Source: Syngnathus acus (taxonomy: Eukaryota > Chordata > Actinopteri > Syngnathiformes > Syngnathidae). From it: a DNA stretch of 64,000 bases. The stretch lies in NCBI RefSeq assembly GCF_901709675.1, contig NC_051102.1, forward strand, positions 8,095,412-8,159,411, given 5' to 3'. The notes beneath the pieces were generated by a model. The model was given only the letters and a program-made list of their open reading frames with translations, had not been told where the DNA came from and made no database searches. The position numbers and the translations under genes are program-made. Below, in pieces: positions 23,301 to 35,252 of this stretch (the stretch's first letter is position 1; each line of letters begins with the position of its first letter).

Positions 23301-26300
23301 GTGTTTTTGGATGCTTTCGGGACCACAATGTGGAAGGACTCCTTGGTGGCACAATGTGTCTCAGTGGTCAGGCTATTGTTCGCATCCCAGAAGGCCGAAC
23401 AAAGCAAGCACGCTGTCGCCATATGCCGTTGCTTGACAAAAGGACACAAACACGTCTTATTGGATCCAGCCGCACTGCCAGTGAGGCGCGCCAAATTCTC
23501 AACCAAAAAAAAAAAAAAAGAGAGAAAATAAAGCCTGTGTGATCTTTTGGAATCTCAAGCACCAGCACGCCAGAGTTGAACCCTTGCCCACTTGCTAGCT
23601 GGAACAGGTTTGTAACCGTTAATTTAATTTTCTTCAAAAAACAAATACGTGCCGGTGTGAGAAAGGTAATGGCAGCTTTGGTCGCCTCGAAACGTCCTTT
23701 TACAATGGACAGTAGAAAAACTAGACGTGCCGTACAGTAAAAGTTAGCCGACCAAACAAGACTTTATCAAATAGAATACAGAGTAAAACAAACATGTCAA
23801 CAAATTCCGTGGGTCAATCCGCTTCTTCTTTTGACAGTCACACTATGTTGTTTGTGGTTCAATACAAAACTGTGCAGTCTGTCAAATTTCATCGTTGAAA
23901 CAGGAAGTCAAACTTGGCCAAAGTCCTGCATTGGAGACCGTTGAAATCCTCCTGCGACTTTGAAATGCCACACCACAGCTTTGTTGTAGTTAATGAATTA
24001 GTGAATGAGCTTTTTTTTTTAAAGTCAAGCAATCCACTGTGACCTTTAGTTGCCTGGCCCTCCCTTGGCGGGTTGTTTTTGTCTTGTGCTGAGTAATAAA
24101 GTCAAGGCATTGGGTTTGGTCCAAACAGATCGGGTACTGGTTGCGAGCGCTGCCGTGCAATGACGGCAGGTCAGCTGACACGTATTCAGCCAGTTGTAAT
24201 ACGACACTCGCGCCTGCCATGCTTCCTCTGTGGCTGGTAAACAAAACTTTGCACCCCCACAACTTGGCCGGAAATACTCCCTCCCTTTTTTTTTTTATCA
24301 TGCCTCTTGTTAACCAGAGTCAACAGGTTGAGTTAGTAGTTACGGGATGGAGGTGGGGCACACTGATAATAATAATGACTTCAGGATATTTCTCAGCCTG
24401 CTCATTGTTGCGTATTTGCCAAATTACCATTTTGACCCACATTTCTTCCCTTGTTGAAATGTTTTATGACACAACAGACAATCACCATATTTGAATAAAA
24501 TGCGAAATATCTGCCCATCCTATTCAGCCAATCAGATCTGTGTCAAAGGAATATTAACGAGCCAAATATATCCGAATGGCCGCCAGAATATGTACATAGA
24601 TGAATAATGAATTGTCACCAAATTTCGACGTGTATCAATAAAATCTCGTGGCTCATTGTGTTCCTCCTAGTACTTTTCCAGGATGTCGGTGAAGAGAGAG
24701 AAAAGGAAAAAAAAGGTTGCTCTCACTAGCATCCTGGTGGTCCTGCTCTGGGTGACCACGAGGACACTTTGTGCCTCTCTTGTCAGGTCCCCAGCCTCAA
24801 TGACTCACTTCTTTCTGCGCTCACGGTGTTTTTGATACTTTCTTTGTGTCGAACACACCCAGGAGAAGGAAGATGAGCGCGATATTTACGCCTGGAGAAG
24901 ATGTCAAGTTCCTGTAAATTTTGGAGTAGAATAAACAAGAAGATTAACTGTTTGCAGGAAGTGAGAAGAGTCTTTATTTTCTGCGGCCGCAAAGGAACAC
25001 AATGTGCTGCGAGGATCCTGTTTCAGCCATGTTTATCAGCCTCCTTGCACCCATTGGTGGACAACACGTAGAAAGGAATCCCGCCTGCCCCCCCACCCCC
25101 ACACACACAAGCTCCAATGAGGCCTCTCCGCTGTATTCTCAATGCGTGGGTCACTTACTTAGCGCGCTGCCAAGTAATGTTGCTTGTGCTTGCTGTGACT
25201 CTGTACTAGAGCGCGCACTCCGAGTAAGTGGATCTTAGTTCCTGGAAGAAACGTTGCGCTGCTAAGAATTCTGCGCTTGCTCACAATAACAAATTCCTCA
25301 AAACAGCCTCTGAGGGAAAGGGGTGAAGGGTCTCGCTAGAAGGAAGTTTGGTGCTGAGGCTTCTCGTGTGTGTGTGTGTGTCGAGCTGGTACAACCGGCC
25401 TATTTGTTATCTGTCAAGTCTTGGATCACATATTTCACTTTTCCTTTTCGTAGGCTCAAGTTGAGACAAGCTGCAGCAAGAACGACATAGAATATTTGTT
25501 TGGACCGCATTTGGCTCACAATTTTGGAAATATTTCAATTGAGGATTAGTTATAAAAAAAAAAAAGAACGTCTTTTCAACCTGTTACCAAAATAGGATTA
25601 ACAATGACAATGTTTGAAGTTCACTTGAATTGTATTCATTTGTATGCTATTGAAATTGTACAACTACTGTTGGGCTAATGGCTGATTGAGCTATTGCAGT
25701 AGAGCGCCACCTACTGCCAAGGAGGACTTAAATGCTATCAGATTTTTTTTTTCAGGGCCTTAAATTTCGGCGGCTCATGTCGGCATCCTTCATGAGTACC
25801 CGATACCTTTAAATAAAGCCAACACAGGCTCAATCCCAAACCTAGTTTGAATTCACCCCACTATTGAAAACAAAAAAGGAAGATAACGATGGATTGACTC
25901 CCACTGTCGAGTATCAACTATTTGTATCCAAGCACTTCAAATCAATTTTCCGGAATATGTCCCCTTGAAACATAAATTCTTTTATGAGGAACAAAGTGTT
26001 CTGCGTCTCTGGCCACAACAAACATTCCCTCAACACTACTTTAAACATTTATCAGCGTGTGATGGGTAAAACATGAGTCGTTTTATGTATCGCAATGACC
26101 AGAAATGATCTCGGCGCTTGGCTCTTGTGGTGTGAACCGTGTTTTGTTGGTGACACATTTCTGAAAATGAGTCCCAGACTGGGTGGGGTCTGTTCACTCT
26201 GTGCTGAGCCTCAAGTCAAATCCATATGTTGTTTTCTCAAAGATGAATTTAGGTGTTGCATGAATGCAAACAATTGGGAATAACCTTGGTTAGAAGTCTA

Positions 26301-29300
26301 AAAAGTCATGCGGAGAATGTTGTTTGGAAATCTTTTTCTAGATCAACAAACACAGGCCCCACCTCATATTTACCAATCCGCACGTTTATAGTCTCAATCA
26401 GGTGGTCGAAAACCATCTCCAAACTTTCCCAGTGCTTGGAATTTTTCCGCAAGCATGCACATACATGACGGGCGCTCTGACGGTCGGTTCCCCCACTGCC
26501 TCCCTCCCATTTCGTTTTTTCCCAGAGTTCTTCCCCCGCCCACTCCCGTTTCCCTCGCTCGTCTCAGCGGGGGGTTTAACCTCCACTGTTTACTCCTACG
26601 AGCTGGTGCGGCAGGCCCCGTGTCTGGACTTGACTGCCACAGATAGAAACCGAGGGCCTGTCGCCGTGCCAGCACTTAGCCTTGTGTGTTTTTAGGCCAA
26701 ATGTTCTTCTGCCAGCAGCAGCAGCAGCCTGTCAAACCAGCCACCAGCAGCAAACACTCGAGACGCCTCTTGCATTGCAATAATGTTACTGCTAACTTCA
26801 TTTTTTATTTTTTTTGGTGGTGTGTGATTCTAGGAATGCAATCTGATTTAGCTCCGTGTGAATGTCTATATCAGGGGTGTCAAACTCGTTTTTTTCGCGG
26901 GCCGCATTGTCGTCATAGCTTCTTTCGGAGGGCCATTATGACTGTCAACCCAAATAAATGTATGAGCACCTCATATTATATAGAGTAAAAGCTTCAAAAC
27001 AAACTGACAAATAACTCCTTTTCAAATCAGACGAGTCAAAACTGGTCAAATATTTAAAAAAAACACAAAGATATTATTAAAGGTGAAGACAATTTGCAAT
27101 TCTAGTAATGACACACAAATTTGATGCACAATTTGTCTTTGCGGGCCACATAAAATGATGTGGTGGGCCGTATCTGGGCCCCGGGCCTTGAGTTTGACAC
27201 CTGCGGGCTATATCATGCAAGTGCTTTTTGACCATCTCCACATGCTCAAACTTTAAGTTGACAACATTGAAAAGGAAGAACCTTACAGTGGAATGTTGAT
27301 AAAAGGCCTCGAAGGCAGAAAAACCGCATTTTTCTGACACCGACTCCTACATTAAGTGAAAAAGTTGTCATTTGACGGGAATAGTTAGTATCTTTTTATG
27401 ATATTAAAGTCACAGCGTGACATTTGAGATGCTTGTGCTTCGCAGGCTTTGTGTGCTGGTCCAGGACAGTTTTGGGATATTCAGCGTGGTGCAATTGCAC
27501 CTACTGGCCCTGGATGACCTGCACCGATACTGCCGGGCGTGGCGTGGGCGGACCTGCGCCCTCCGAGGCGTCAAGGTCGTGCAGCGCGTCACCCGAGACA
27601 GGTGAGGACCCAGCTTTGTGAATGATAGATGAGAATCAGCCGCCTAGTTGGGCTTTTAATGGAGCTATTTGACGTCTTATCTTATCTCAGTCGGGTATCT
27701 CTCCGGGAGAAGATGAAATGACTCGGATAGGCGAGGCTCGTAAAGCGGCCAGGAGATGCGCCCAATTTGTCACGCACACGACTCCGCCAAACTATGTGAG
27801 ATGCTGAACATCCCATTCACTGTCAGTCCGCAGCTCTCATGAAGCTCGTTGCCCCGCCAGCGGTGCTCCTGTGTTGACACGGAAGATGATACCGCCACCA
27901 CGCTCAGAATCCCAGATTAGCTTCAGTTAGGAGAACTGCCACGAGAGCATTTCATGGCGGGGCGGGGAGATATATGATCATGTTCCTCGAGGTGGTCAGT
28001 GATGGATGAGCGCTTGGGCCAAAAAAAAAAAAAGTGGCGGCGGCCGACGCTAAATGTGGCTTTCGATTTTCTTTGAACGACTGTTTTGATTCTTTAAATA
28101 GCTTAAATAAATAAATAACATGCTTGCTACCTGAATGTACAGAAAAATAAAGTGTAACTTCCAAGGTTTTCCAAAGCAAACCATTCATCTGCTCCAAAGT
28201 CAGCCAGCAGGGTGAACTAGTGGTTAACTTGTCCGCCTCGTCGTTTGGAATTCACTTCCGGTCCTCCTGTGGGAAATTTGCATGTTCTTCACATGCTTTA
28301 CTCAGTCTGGCATCCGCCCACATTCCGAAAGCACGCATACTTTAAAGACTCTGGTGGAATCCATGTACCTATAGAATCGTAAATTTTCCAAAGGCCAAAA
28401 TAAACGGCGTGTTTGTTTAACTATTAACATGTAGACTGACTAAAATAGTATCGCTTTGAGGGAAGGAGGAAAAAAAGTGCGAGTAATGCAAATACAAAAA
28501 ATGTTGTCTGTAAATAATTTGTAGGAAAAAAGAAATATTTTGTTTATTCAAACTCACAATTAACCATTCAGGGAGTTTGATTTGTTTTTAAAAAAGTTTT
28601 ATTACAAAAATGAGTTTCAAATTGGTCTTCAGAAAATTACATTGTTTAATAACTCTTTATAGTGTGAGTTTCAGTTGGGTCAGTCTTTCACATCAATAAA
28701 AAAAAACAACCAAAACAAAATTGAAGCCACCTATTTTGTTCAAATGTCATGTCGGAGAGCTCGTAAATGTCAGGCACGAGGCCTCTTTGGCACCGGCGCT
28801 AGCAATGCGACTTACTCATGTTGCCATCACGGGGGAGCTACATTTTTTCCACTACAAACATCAGTCAAGAGCTGTTTGACGTGTGTCACGTAAATCAAAA
28901 AAACATTTAAAAAAAAATAATAATAAATGACGGTCGCTCCCATTCACAGCAAGCTACCTTTGCAGCGTGATAAAAGTCAATGTAGGGAAGACACTTGTTA
29001 AAATGCAAATCTCAAAATTACCTGAAGCTGACAAGTATGGCTGCATACGTTGTTACTCATCCTCAAGCAGTCTCACTGGACTCGAATGGGCTGCAGAACC
29101 GGTTCCATACAAAGGACACTTGTGATTACAAGGCTGACTAAGTCACTGATAAGACGTACATGAATGAGCAGCATTGACAGAGTACCGTCGACTCATAATG
29201 ACACAGGTTTTTTTTCCTTTCCTCTCCTAGTTTCGCTTTGACAGCATGTCCAAGCGTGTGTCGTCTGTCAATGAGGGAGATTAAAACTAATCAAGCAGTA

Positions 29301-32300
29301 CAAATACATCATATGTCATTTTCTAAATTGTTTTCGGGCGGCCCACAACTCTTTTTTTTTTTTTTTTTTAATTTCTACAATATTAAACTCATTACAATGC
29401 AATTCAATTCAGCCTTTGACCTCGGTGGGAGTATTAGCTTTTGTTGACCCTTAAAAAAATAATGCGATTCATTGAAGGAGGTGGTCGTTTGTGGCAACTG
29501 TGCGCAGGTATGGCATACCGTGTTTTTGTACGTGAATGTGACCTGCATTGAGAATAGTCAGCAGAAAGCATCGATGAGCACTCGAGAATGCTCAGCCTCC
29601 CTTTTTGCTGCAGTGGAAGTGAAACTGCTTGCCAAAGTTCCACTAAAGTCCTTTATTCAGCAACAAATCCACCCCACCACCTGCCCCACCCTCCTCTCAC
29701 TCCTTACTCTACATCCTGTCTCACTCTCAGGGACTCCAGTCTTTTCAGCCTGATCGACAGTCTGTGGCCCCCACCGAAACTCCCCCTCGAGTGCCATGGG
29801 AACGTGCCAAGCATGCCCAGTGTAAGTTCCAACTTTGGCTGGACACATTAGTAGGTAGACCTACACAAATCAGTGCAAGCGTGCAAAGAGCAAACTGCCC
29901 TCTCAAAACAGGCTAATTTCAGCGAGGCCCAAAAAAAATCTTTGGATATTTTGACAACATTATGAAAATGACTCTGGTGCATTAACAAATATTGCTAAAA
30001 AAAATATTGTTGTTGATTTGATTGGATGCAGTGACTTCCTTGAGGGTCATTGCTGTTTGGTTGCCTGGCAACCAGCAGAGACGTTCAAGCTCGTCATAAT
30101 TGTCGCATTTTCCTTCTAGAGCCGTCCTCCCAGCTTCTGCTACATCCTGTCAGGTCAAGAGAGCTCCATGGAAGCCACGGAAGAAGGTACTGGCGGCGTG
30201 TCCCCGCTTCACCTTCCGCCCGCAAAGCAAACCCTGCGAGATATACTGCAAGTGAGGCGCTTATCGTGCAGGCAGTAAGATGTCAAATGAAGTTGCGCAA
30301 TTGCCCAAAACCTCAAACTTCTTCTTTTTCTCACTTGCAGGATGACCACAAAACATATTGCTGCACTTTTATTGCCACTGTAATTTACAAGAGAATACAG
30401 GTATTTTTTTAAATATATTTTTCACTTGGAATATTATTATTGTTCTTAATCATCAATTGTCTTTTTCAACAATCCTGAAAACTCACCAATTTTTGCCCCC
30501 ATCTCAGGGGGCGGCCATTTTGCCCCTTGGTGTCGACTAAAAATGGCAGTACCACACAATATGGCCGCCCCCTCGGGTGAATCAAAACAGCTCGATTTTT
30601 CTGCTTAATTCATATTCTATAAACAGAGTATGAATCAAAATACCGTAATTAAACGAGTGGGGCCACATATTATTATTATATAGACAACGTTTAATGTGAT
30701 TTCCTCTTTAATTGTGAATCTTTTTTGCATCTCATCTCATTTTGAGGATTCTCTTTATTTCTGCTCAGTTTGCACTTGGCGATTTAAAACCAAAAGTTTG
30801 CTCAAAGCGGCTCAAAGCACCTTTTTTCAGCTTCTTTGACCTCCAAACTGATAAGATTGGCCTCTGACGTCGAGAAGAGCGCTCGTATCGCCGCGCGTGA
30901 TAATGCGCGCGAGGCTGGGCCGTTCTTTGCTATTGATTGGCCAAACCTTTAAACTTTGACCACGATGAGATAGCAAGCTCCAGGTGGACTTTGACGCGCC
31001 GATTAGATGTGTGAACGAGCCCGCGTCGGTAAAAATGCCGCTCTGTGTCTTAACGGGGTGAGTGAATCATCCCAAACGGAAGAGCTGAGACGAGCCATGA
31101 TCATTTGCGTCTCCTTCTGCCCTTAGACTCGCGATGTAGGTCAAGGTGAGGTGTGGCTGGTGCTGACAGACCAGAGCTTGCAGGACAGCTCGCCCGACAG
31201 GCCCTGCAGGCGAACAGTGGCACTGCATGTCAATGCTTCCTGTGCACTCACTTCCTGTGTCCTAAAAGCGCTGAGCGACCCAGCCGGGTGCCGCTTGTCC
31301 TTCACAGACGCCATCAAGGAACATGGTAGCGTTTTACCTACCGCCGTTTTCACTGTGAAATATTAGTCGTCTGATTATTTGGTTGTTGTCATAAGAAGTA
31401 TGATTTTTACCCAAATAATGGAGCTCCAATTTAACACAATACCTGATGTGTTCTTTTAAAAAAAAATTTTACCTCTGTGCATTTCAAGTAACAGATTTTT
31501 CATTGACACGTTACACGTTGACTACAAGTTGGTAGAAGGGAAACTTACATATGCTAAATATTAAACCGTGTGTCAGTGAAATATGCAAAGATATTTTGAG
31601 TGCGAGATTCCACTGACCATCATTGGCCACATTTGTAGCTACACTGGATCAACCTTCATATGGGGTTGGTAGTCATTTATTAATTTATTTCGCGTTTCAT
31701 CACAACAATGTGACCCCTAGTTCATTATTGGGTTTTCCCCATATAAAGTCTGCGGAGGTTGAAACTGGCATTTAAAGCGATATGAAAGAAAAAAAACATT
31801 GTTGCTTCTGAAAACATAAACATGGACTCATACAGCATTGTGGAGCGAGCTCGTCTCGGTTACAACCTGTGCTGACTTAAATTAGACAACATTTATTTAT
31901 CCGCTTCGGTGTGTGCTGCTGTTTTGGTTCGCGACAGAGTTCAAACGGGATACGTGGTTTTCAATTGAAAAATCACTCAACTGAGATCATTAATATAACA
32001 TGTGTTTTATTATTATTTGGTGCATCCAGGTGTCCTGTTGTGCGTGGAACATTCCATCATCGAAGTCACGGACTCGGTCGCCTCTGGCTTGATGCGGGAG
32101 CCCCAGGCCCAACCTGCGAGACTGGATCTGCTCGATGAGGGGGTCACGCCCAACTCGCTGTGTACTCTCTCAGGTCAGTCACACCCACCCAGCGCCTTCA
32201 ACACACTCCTCTCGGGGTAAAAAAAAAAAAAAAAATTCCGGTCAGTCAAGGTCTTTGAGTTTGAGTCCGTCAAAAGGTTTCAAATGTTCATTTTTCAGTG

Positions 32301-34629
32301 CTCTTGAAGGCCAACTCACACTTTGAGTTGCTTGCGCTTTTCAACAACTATTAAATGTTTGCTAAAAACGAACACATTTAATTTGCCCCGGCGGCGTGAC
32401 GGCCAAGCCGTCAGTGAAAAAGTGTTTCCTTTCTTTGATTCCTTCCAACTGTGCAAATGTGGCTTATAAAAGAAAAAAAAAAAAAAAAGCAACATCTTAA
32501 ATCAGATAATAATCTGCATCTGTCGACTTGTGCGTGTCACAGTGGAGGGGCAAAGTGCACACCCGCGACCCCTCTCGATTCAGCCGTCCGCACATGTTTG
32601 CTCAGGTGGCCGAGAAAATAAATACAACATTATCTTTTGCGCTCAAGTGTGAATCGTATCTGGTGGAAATGATGAGTGGAGTAAGAGCCCGGGCCCAGAA
32701 TGTGCTAGAACTTGTTATCAATTTCTTATTTAAGGCAGCATACTTGTGTTGTTTTTTTTGGGGTGTTAGGAGTCAGATGTGGTTCTGCTTTGTCTCATTG
32801 CCAGCTCCATTTTTTTTTTTTTTTAAATCCTCTGAACGATCAGAAAAGTTTGATGCCACATTAAAAAGCTGTTGATATCAAAATTCGTGTCACCAATTTA
32901 TCGAGGGTTCCATTCGTGGCTTATTTGGGCAAATCCCAAAGGGTTTGAAAGGGCAGATTTGAACCACCATTGCTTGCAAAAGTTTTTTTTTCCCCTTCCA
33001 TGCTAAAACCCTTAAAAAAGGTGATTGGTTTGTCGGAAAAATGACAATTTCAAGTCGAACCAACACGCAGATTTGCATTTTATCTTGCCAGGGGTGATTG
33101 TCGCTGTGGATGAAAGCGCGTCTTACTCCTGGCCCGTGTGCAGCCTCTGCGGAAGCCACGACTTAGAACCGACAATACCTCCGCCAAGGTAAATTTGTAA
33201 GACAAGAGAGCGGCCCCGCGCCCGTTGTTGTTGACTCGGGTGTTTTCGTCACAGGAGCTTCCACTGCGTCTCATGCAAGTCAAGGGTGGACAAGCCAATT
33301 ACCAAAGTGCAAATGGCAGTCTTCCTAAGATCCGCTTCTGTACAAAATTGCACTATAAAAGTTAAGGTGAGTGTGCTTGATTTGGTGACCGTATTTCTGC
33401 AAATGGCACAATTTGAGGTATATGTAAATTGTGCCAAAACCACCTTTTTTTTTTTTTTTTTTGCCATTTGGTGGTCGTAGCTAATTTTACTCTCATTTGA
33501 TACGATGCAATATTTGGATTCCGTCGAAAACAATGCAAACCTGTTTGAAGCATTTCTATATCTTGTTGTGTAACTTTGTAATCAGTCTTGTAAAAGCGAT
33601 AAAAGCATCAGCTTTCCCTCTGCTGATACGCACTATATGTTGTTCAATGTGGGGTCAATGTGTCACTCAGCGTCTGGTGTGCATTAGCGGTGAGTCATTA
33701 GTTTTAATTTACAGTCTTAAGAGGATTATTAGCAGTATTAACGTCAACACTCGTTTTGTTTTTTTCTTCCCCTCACCGCCACACAGCTGCAGCAAAATAC
33801 GATCATGTCCCTTCTTGACACGGCCGGGCTGGAGCATACAGCGGCGGTAGGTGTTTTTTTTTTTTTGTTTTGTTTTGTTTTTTAACAACAGTATGCACAC
33901 TTCATTACATAAGAGGCGGGCGCTCTGATTGCACCACATTGATCTTTTGTCACGTCTGGTGATAAAATTGGCCCAATCCCTGAGTTGTTATTGTCCATTG
34001 GCGGTAGATATAGAACAAATTTTCACTACCTTTGCGGTAGCGATGCAATAGATAGAATATCTTTTGGCTGCATTGTCATGTAGTGTGACAGAATGAGTAT
34101 TTTTATTATTATTAATCTAAGAACCATCTTCAAGCATCACTGTACCCTTAAATATACAGTAGCGTAAACACGCAGATGCACGTGTCAGTTTTGACGACGA
34201 TGATGATCGTACACGATGTACAGTACTTGTACGCACACGTCAATATTTATGACGATGACGAGTTGGTGTAGCCGTGCGGATCAAACAATGCACGGCAAAG
34301 CGCAAAAGTCATCTTGATGATGACCAACCGCCTGAGACTTTGTGTACAATCATCCACTTTGACCTTTTTTTTTCTGATGAGAAATGAGAGCCATTTGTGA
34401 CTCATTAGGGCAAGGCAAGTTTGTTAGATGGACACTATCGATGCAGTGAAATAATTACAACTGCTTGCATGTAATTCTCAACATTTTCCGTGCGCGCTTG
34501 TGCTTACAGATTTCAGAGTTTGAGGTGTCCAGTGTGCTGGGGAAAGAAGTGGGCCCCCTCACTCTTTACGTCCGCTTGGTCTCCAGGAGACCTTCACTAT
34601 GGATCAGCCTGGAAGAAATCTGTCTTTGA
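10991..34629 (+). CDS. spidr: Scaffold protein involved in DNA repair (KIAA0146 family)
   Basis: SPIDR links BLM helicase to RAD51 and FIGNL1 in homologous recombination in the nucleus. Coding exons: 10991-11005, 11155-11304, 11380-11416, 11684-11842, 11938-12068, 15460-15656, 15906-16009, 17843-18035, 22753-23235, 27446-27601, 29731-29821, 30120-30251, 30341-30400, 31127-31325, 32030-32173, 33092-33188, 33255-33366, 33787-33846, 34510-34629. All phases join, for 879 residues (human about 915). Anchors to the human protein are GGLAERLNRL, IHIYPPWQ, VLVQRVYSIP, CVLVQDSFGIF, SLIDSLWPPPKLPL, TFIATVIYKR, GVIVAVDESASYSWPVC and SSVLGKEVG. A four-cysteine zinc-ribbon-like motif lies at about C767, C770, C787 and C790. 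Uncertainty: 22922-22996 is either in-frame coding sequence or a 75-nt intron (then 854 residues). The C-terminus is about ten residues shorter than in human. The N-terminal exons are the least conserved. Confidence 0.93.
13910..14180. repeat. Degenerate ~60-bp minisatellite in spidr intron 5
   Basis: The core GCCCATTTTTTTCNNCNNACTAGT with a following TGAATGCTT-like part recurs with starts at about 13910, 13970, 14029, 14087 and 14149 (spacings 58-62 bp). Single diverged units are visible near 12150-12200 and 12700-12830. Confidence 0.7.
14800..14850. repeat. (CT)n microsatellite
   Basis: Interrupted CT/TTTC tract in spidr intron 5. Open frames across it encode only Ser-Leu repeats and are not genes. 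Confidence 0.9.
15420..15446. repeat. spidr: 27-bp poly-C tract at a splice acceptor
   Basis: An uninterrupted C run ends 13 nt before the first base of spidr exon 6 and so serves as its polypyrimidine tract. Confidence 0.9.
16010..17842 (+). other. spidr: spidr intron 7
   Basis: 1.8 kb of unique-looking sequence with no recognised exon, repeat family or RNA gene. Confidence 0.5.
19732..19769. promoter_or_regulatory. CRE plus inverted TEAD (M-CAT) motif pair
   Basis: A full CRE palindrome TGACGTCA lies at 19732-19739. GGAATG-cttca-CATTCC at 19753-19769 is a perfect inverted pair of TEAD-type M-CAT sites. The surrounding 200 bp is GC-richer than the rest of the intron. Motifs are seen; enhancer function is inferred. 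Confidence 0.35.
20359..20386. repeat. (GT)14 microsatellite
   Basis: Uninterrupted GT dinucleotide repeat in spidr intron 8. Confidence 0.95.
22040..22052. promoter_or_regulatory. T-MARE-like (Maf/AP-1) site
   Basis: CGCTGACTCAGCA matches the Maf recognition consensus TGCTGACTCAGCA at 12 of 13 positions. It is in spidr intron 8. Single-motif evidence only. Confidence 0.3.
23236..27445 (+). other. spidr: spidr intron 9/10, contains a hAT-like element
   Basis: A 4.2-kb intron with the hAT-type element at 26872-27205, a GT repeat near 25365 and otherwise unique sequence. No coding exon was recognised. Confidence 0.55.
26872..27205. mobile_element. Nonautonomous hAT-type DNA transposon
   Basis: About 334 bp. 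The left end CAGGGGTGTCAAACTC is mirrored by GAGTTTGACACCTGCG at the right end (imperfect terminal inverted repeats). Flanking octamers GTCTATAT and GGCTATAT form an 8-bp target-site duplication with one change, the length expected for hAT transposases. The interior has paired GCGGGCCGC/GCGGGCCAC motifs and no transposase ORF. Elements with this end sequence are widespread in vertebrate genomes. Confidence 0.8.
27602..29730 (+). other. spidr: spidr intron (after DSFGIF exon)
   Basis: 2.1-kb intron with the SINE-like copy at 28208-28345. The rest is AT-rich, with poly-T and poly-A runs and no recognised exon. Confidence 0.5.
28208..28345 (+). repeat. tRNA-like SINE copy
   Basis: Starts with an A-box-like ACTAGTGGTTAACTTGTCC, continues through a decayed B-box region into TCCTCCTGTGGGAAATTTGC and ATGTTCTTCACATGC, and ends CCACATTCCGAAAGCACGCA. 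Same body as 7040-7135 (reversed), with heads similar to 47190-47290 and 59938-59990. It is decayed and not a tRNA gene. Confidence 0.65.
30506..30573. repeat. 13-bp perfect inverted repeat, MITE-like
   Basis: AGGGGGCGGCCAT at 30506-30518 is exactly mirrored by ATGGCCGCCCCCT at 30561-30573, with a 42-nt spacer that itself contains GTCGAC. It lies in a spidr intron. It could be the tip of a palindromic mobile element. Confidence 0.6.
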
Positions 34630-34660
34630 GGTCCTTTTTTTTTGTGCGCGTGTGTGTATA

Positions 34661-34674
34661 CCCCCCCCCCCCCC
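34661..34674. repeat. spidr: Poly-C tract in spidr 3' UTR
   Basis: Fourteen C residues, 32 nt after the spidr stop codon, preceded by a short GT run. Confidence 0.85.
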
Positions 34675-34850
34675 TTTTTGACGGCCTCTTGGTGACTGCA
34701 CGAGGCGAGCACTCTGCAGCAGGAAGACGTGGTGGTGGTGGTGTGGCAGTTGACAGACCCAGCATGGACCAATGGCATGCCTCCTGTCAAAGCCGCCCAC
34801 GTGCTGCATCAAGCCATTTCACTTGTCCCGCGTTTATTTAAATGAAGAAA

Positions 34851-34856
34851 AATAAA
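34851..34856 (+). terminator. spidr: spidr polyadenylation signal
   Basis: AATAAA 222 nt after the spidr stop. The next gene is convergent, so this is the last plausible signal before the cebpd 3' end. Confidence 0.65.
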
Positions 34857-34908
34857 GTTCTCTTACTGATGACTCCACAGACTAGTGTGTACCTTTACAA
34901 CAGTTTTT

Positions 34909-34914
34909 TTTATT
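34909..34914 (-). terminator. cebpd: cebpd polyadenylation signal (candidate)
   Basis: TTTATT on the plus strand is AATAAA on the minus strand, about 340 nt after the cebpd stop. It implies a cebpd 3' end near 34890. Confidence 0.5.
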
Positions 34915-35252
34915 ATAGCATCCAGACAAAACGGTTCATACAAACTATAGAAAAAAAGATCATGCTCTGGCTCTTATACAAAATTTGGAATTATAAAACA
35001 TGTACCATGGCAGGTATGTATGACATGTAAATGCAGTGGTAAAATAATTTAAGAATACAAAGAGAGAAAAATAAATCCCACAAAAATGATGGCAGCAACG
35101 TCATATAGTTTCCAGTGCCATTATGGTAAGCTTAAAATACATCTGGTACAGATGGTAAACAACAAATTGTCTCTGAGGTATGTCTTCACAAAATCAGTTC
35201 GTTCGAAAAACGGAGGACTGGCTGGGGGCAGACGCATGGAGGCGTCACTTGG

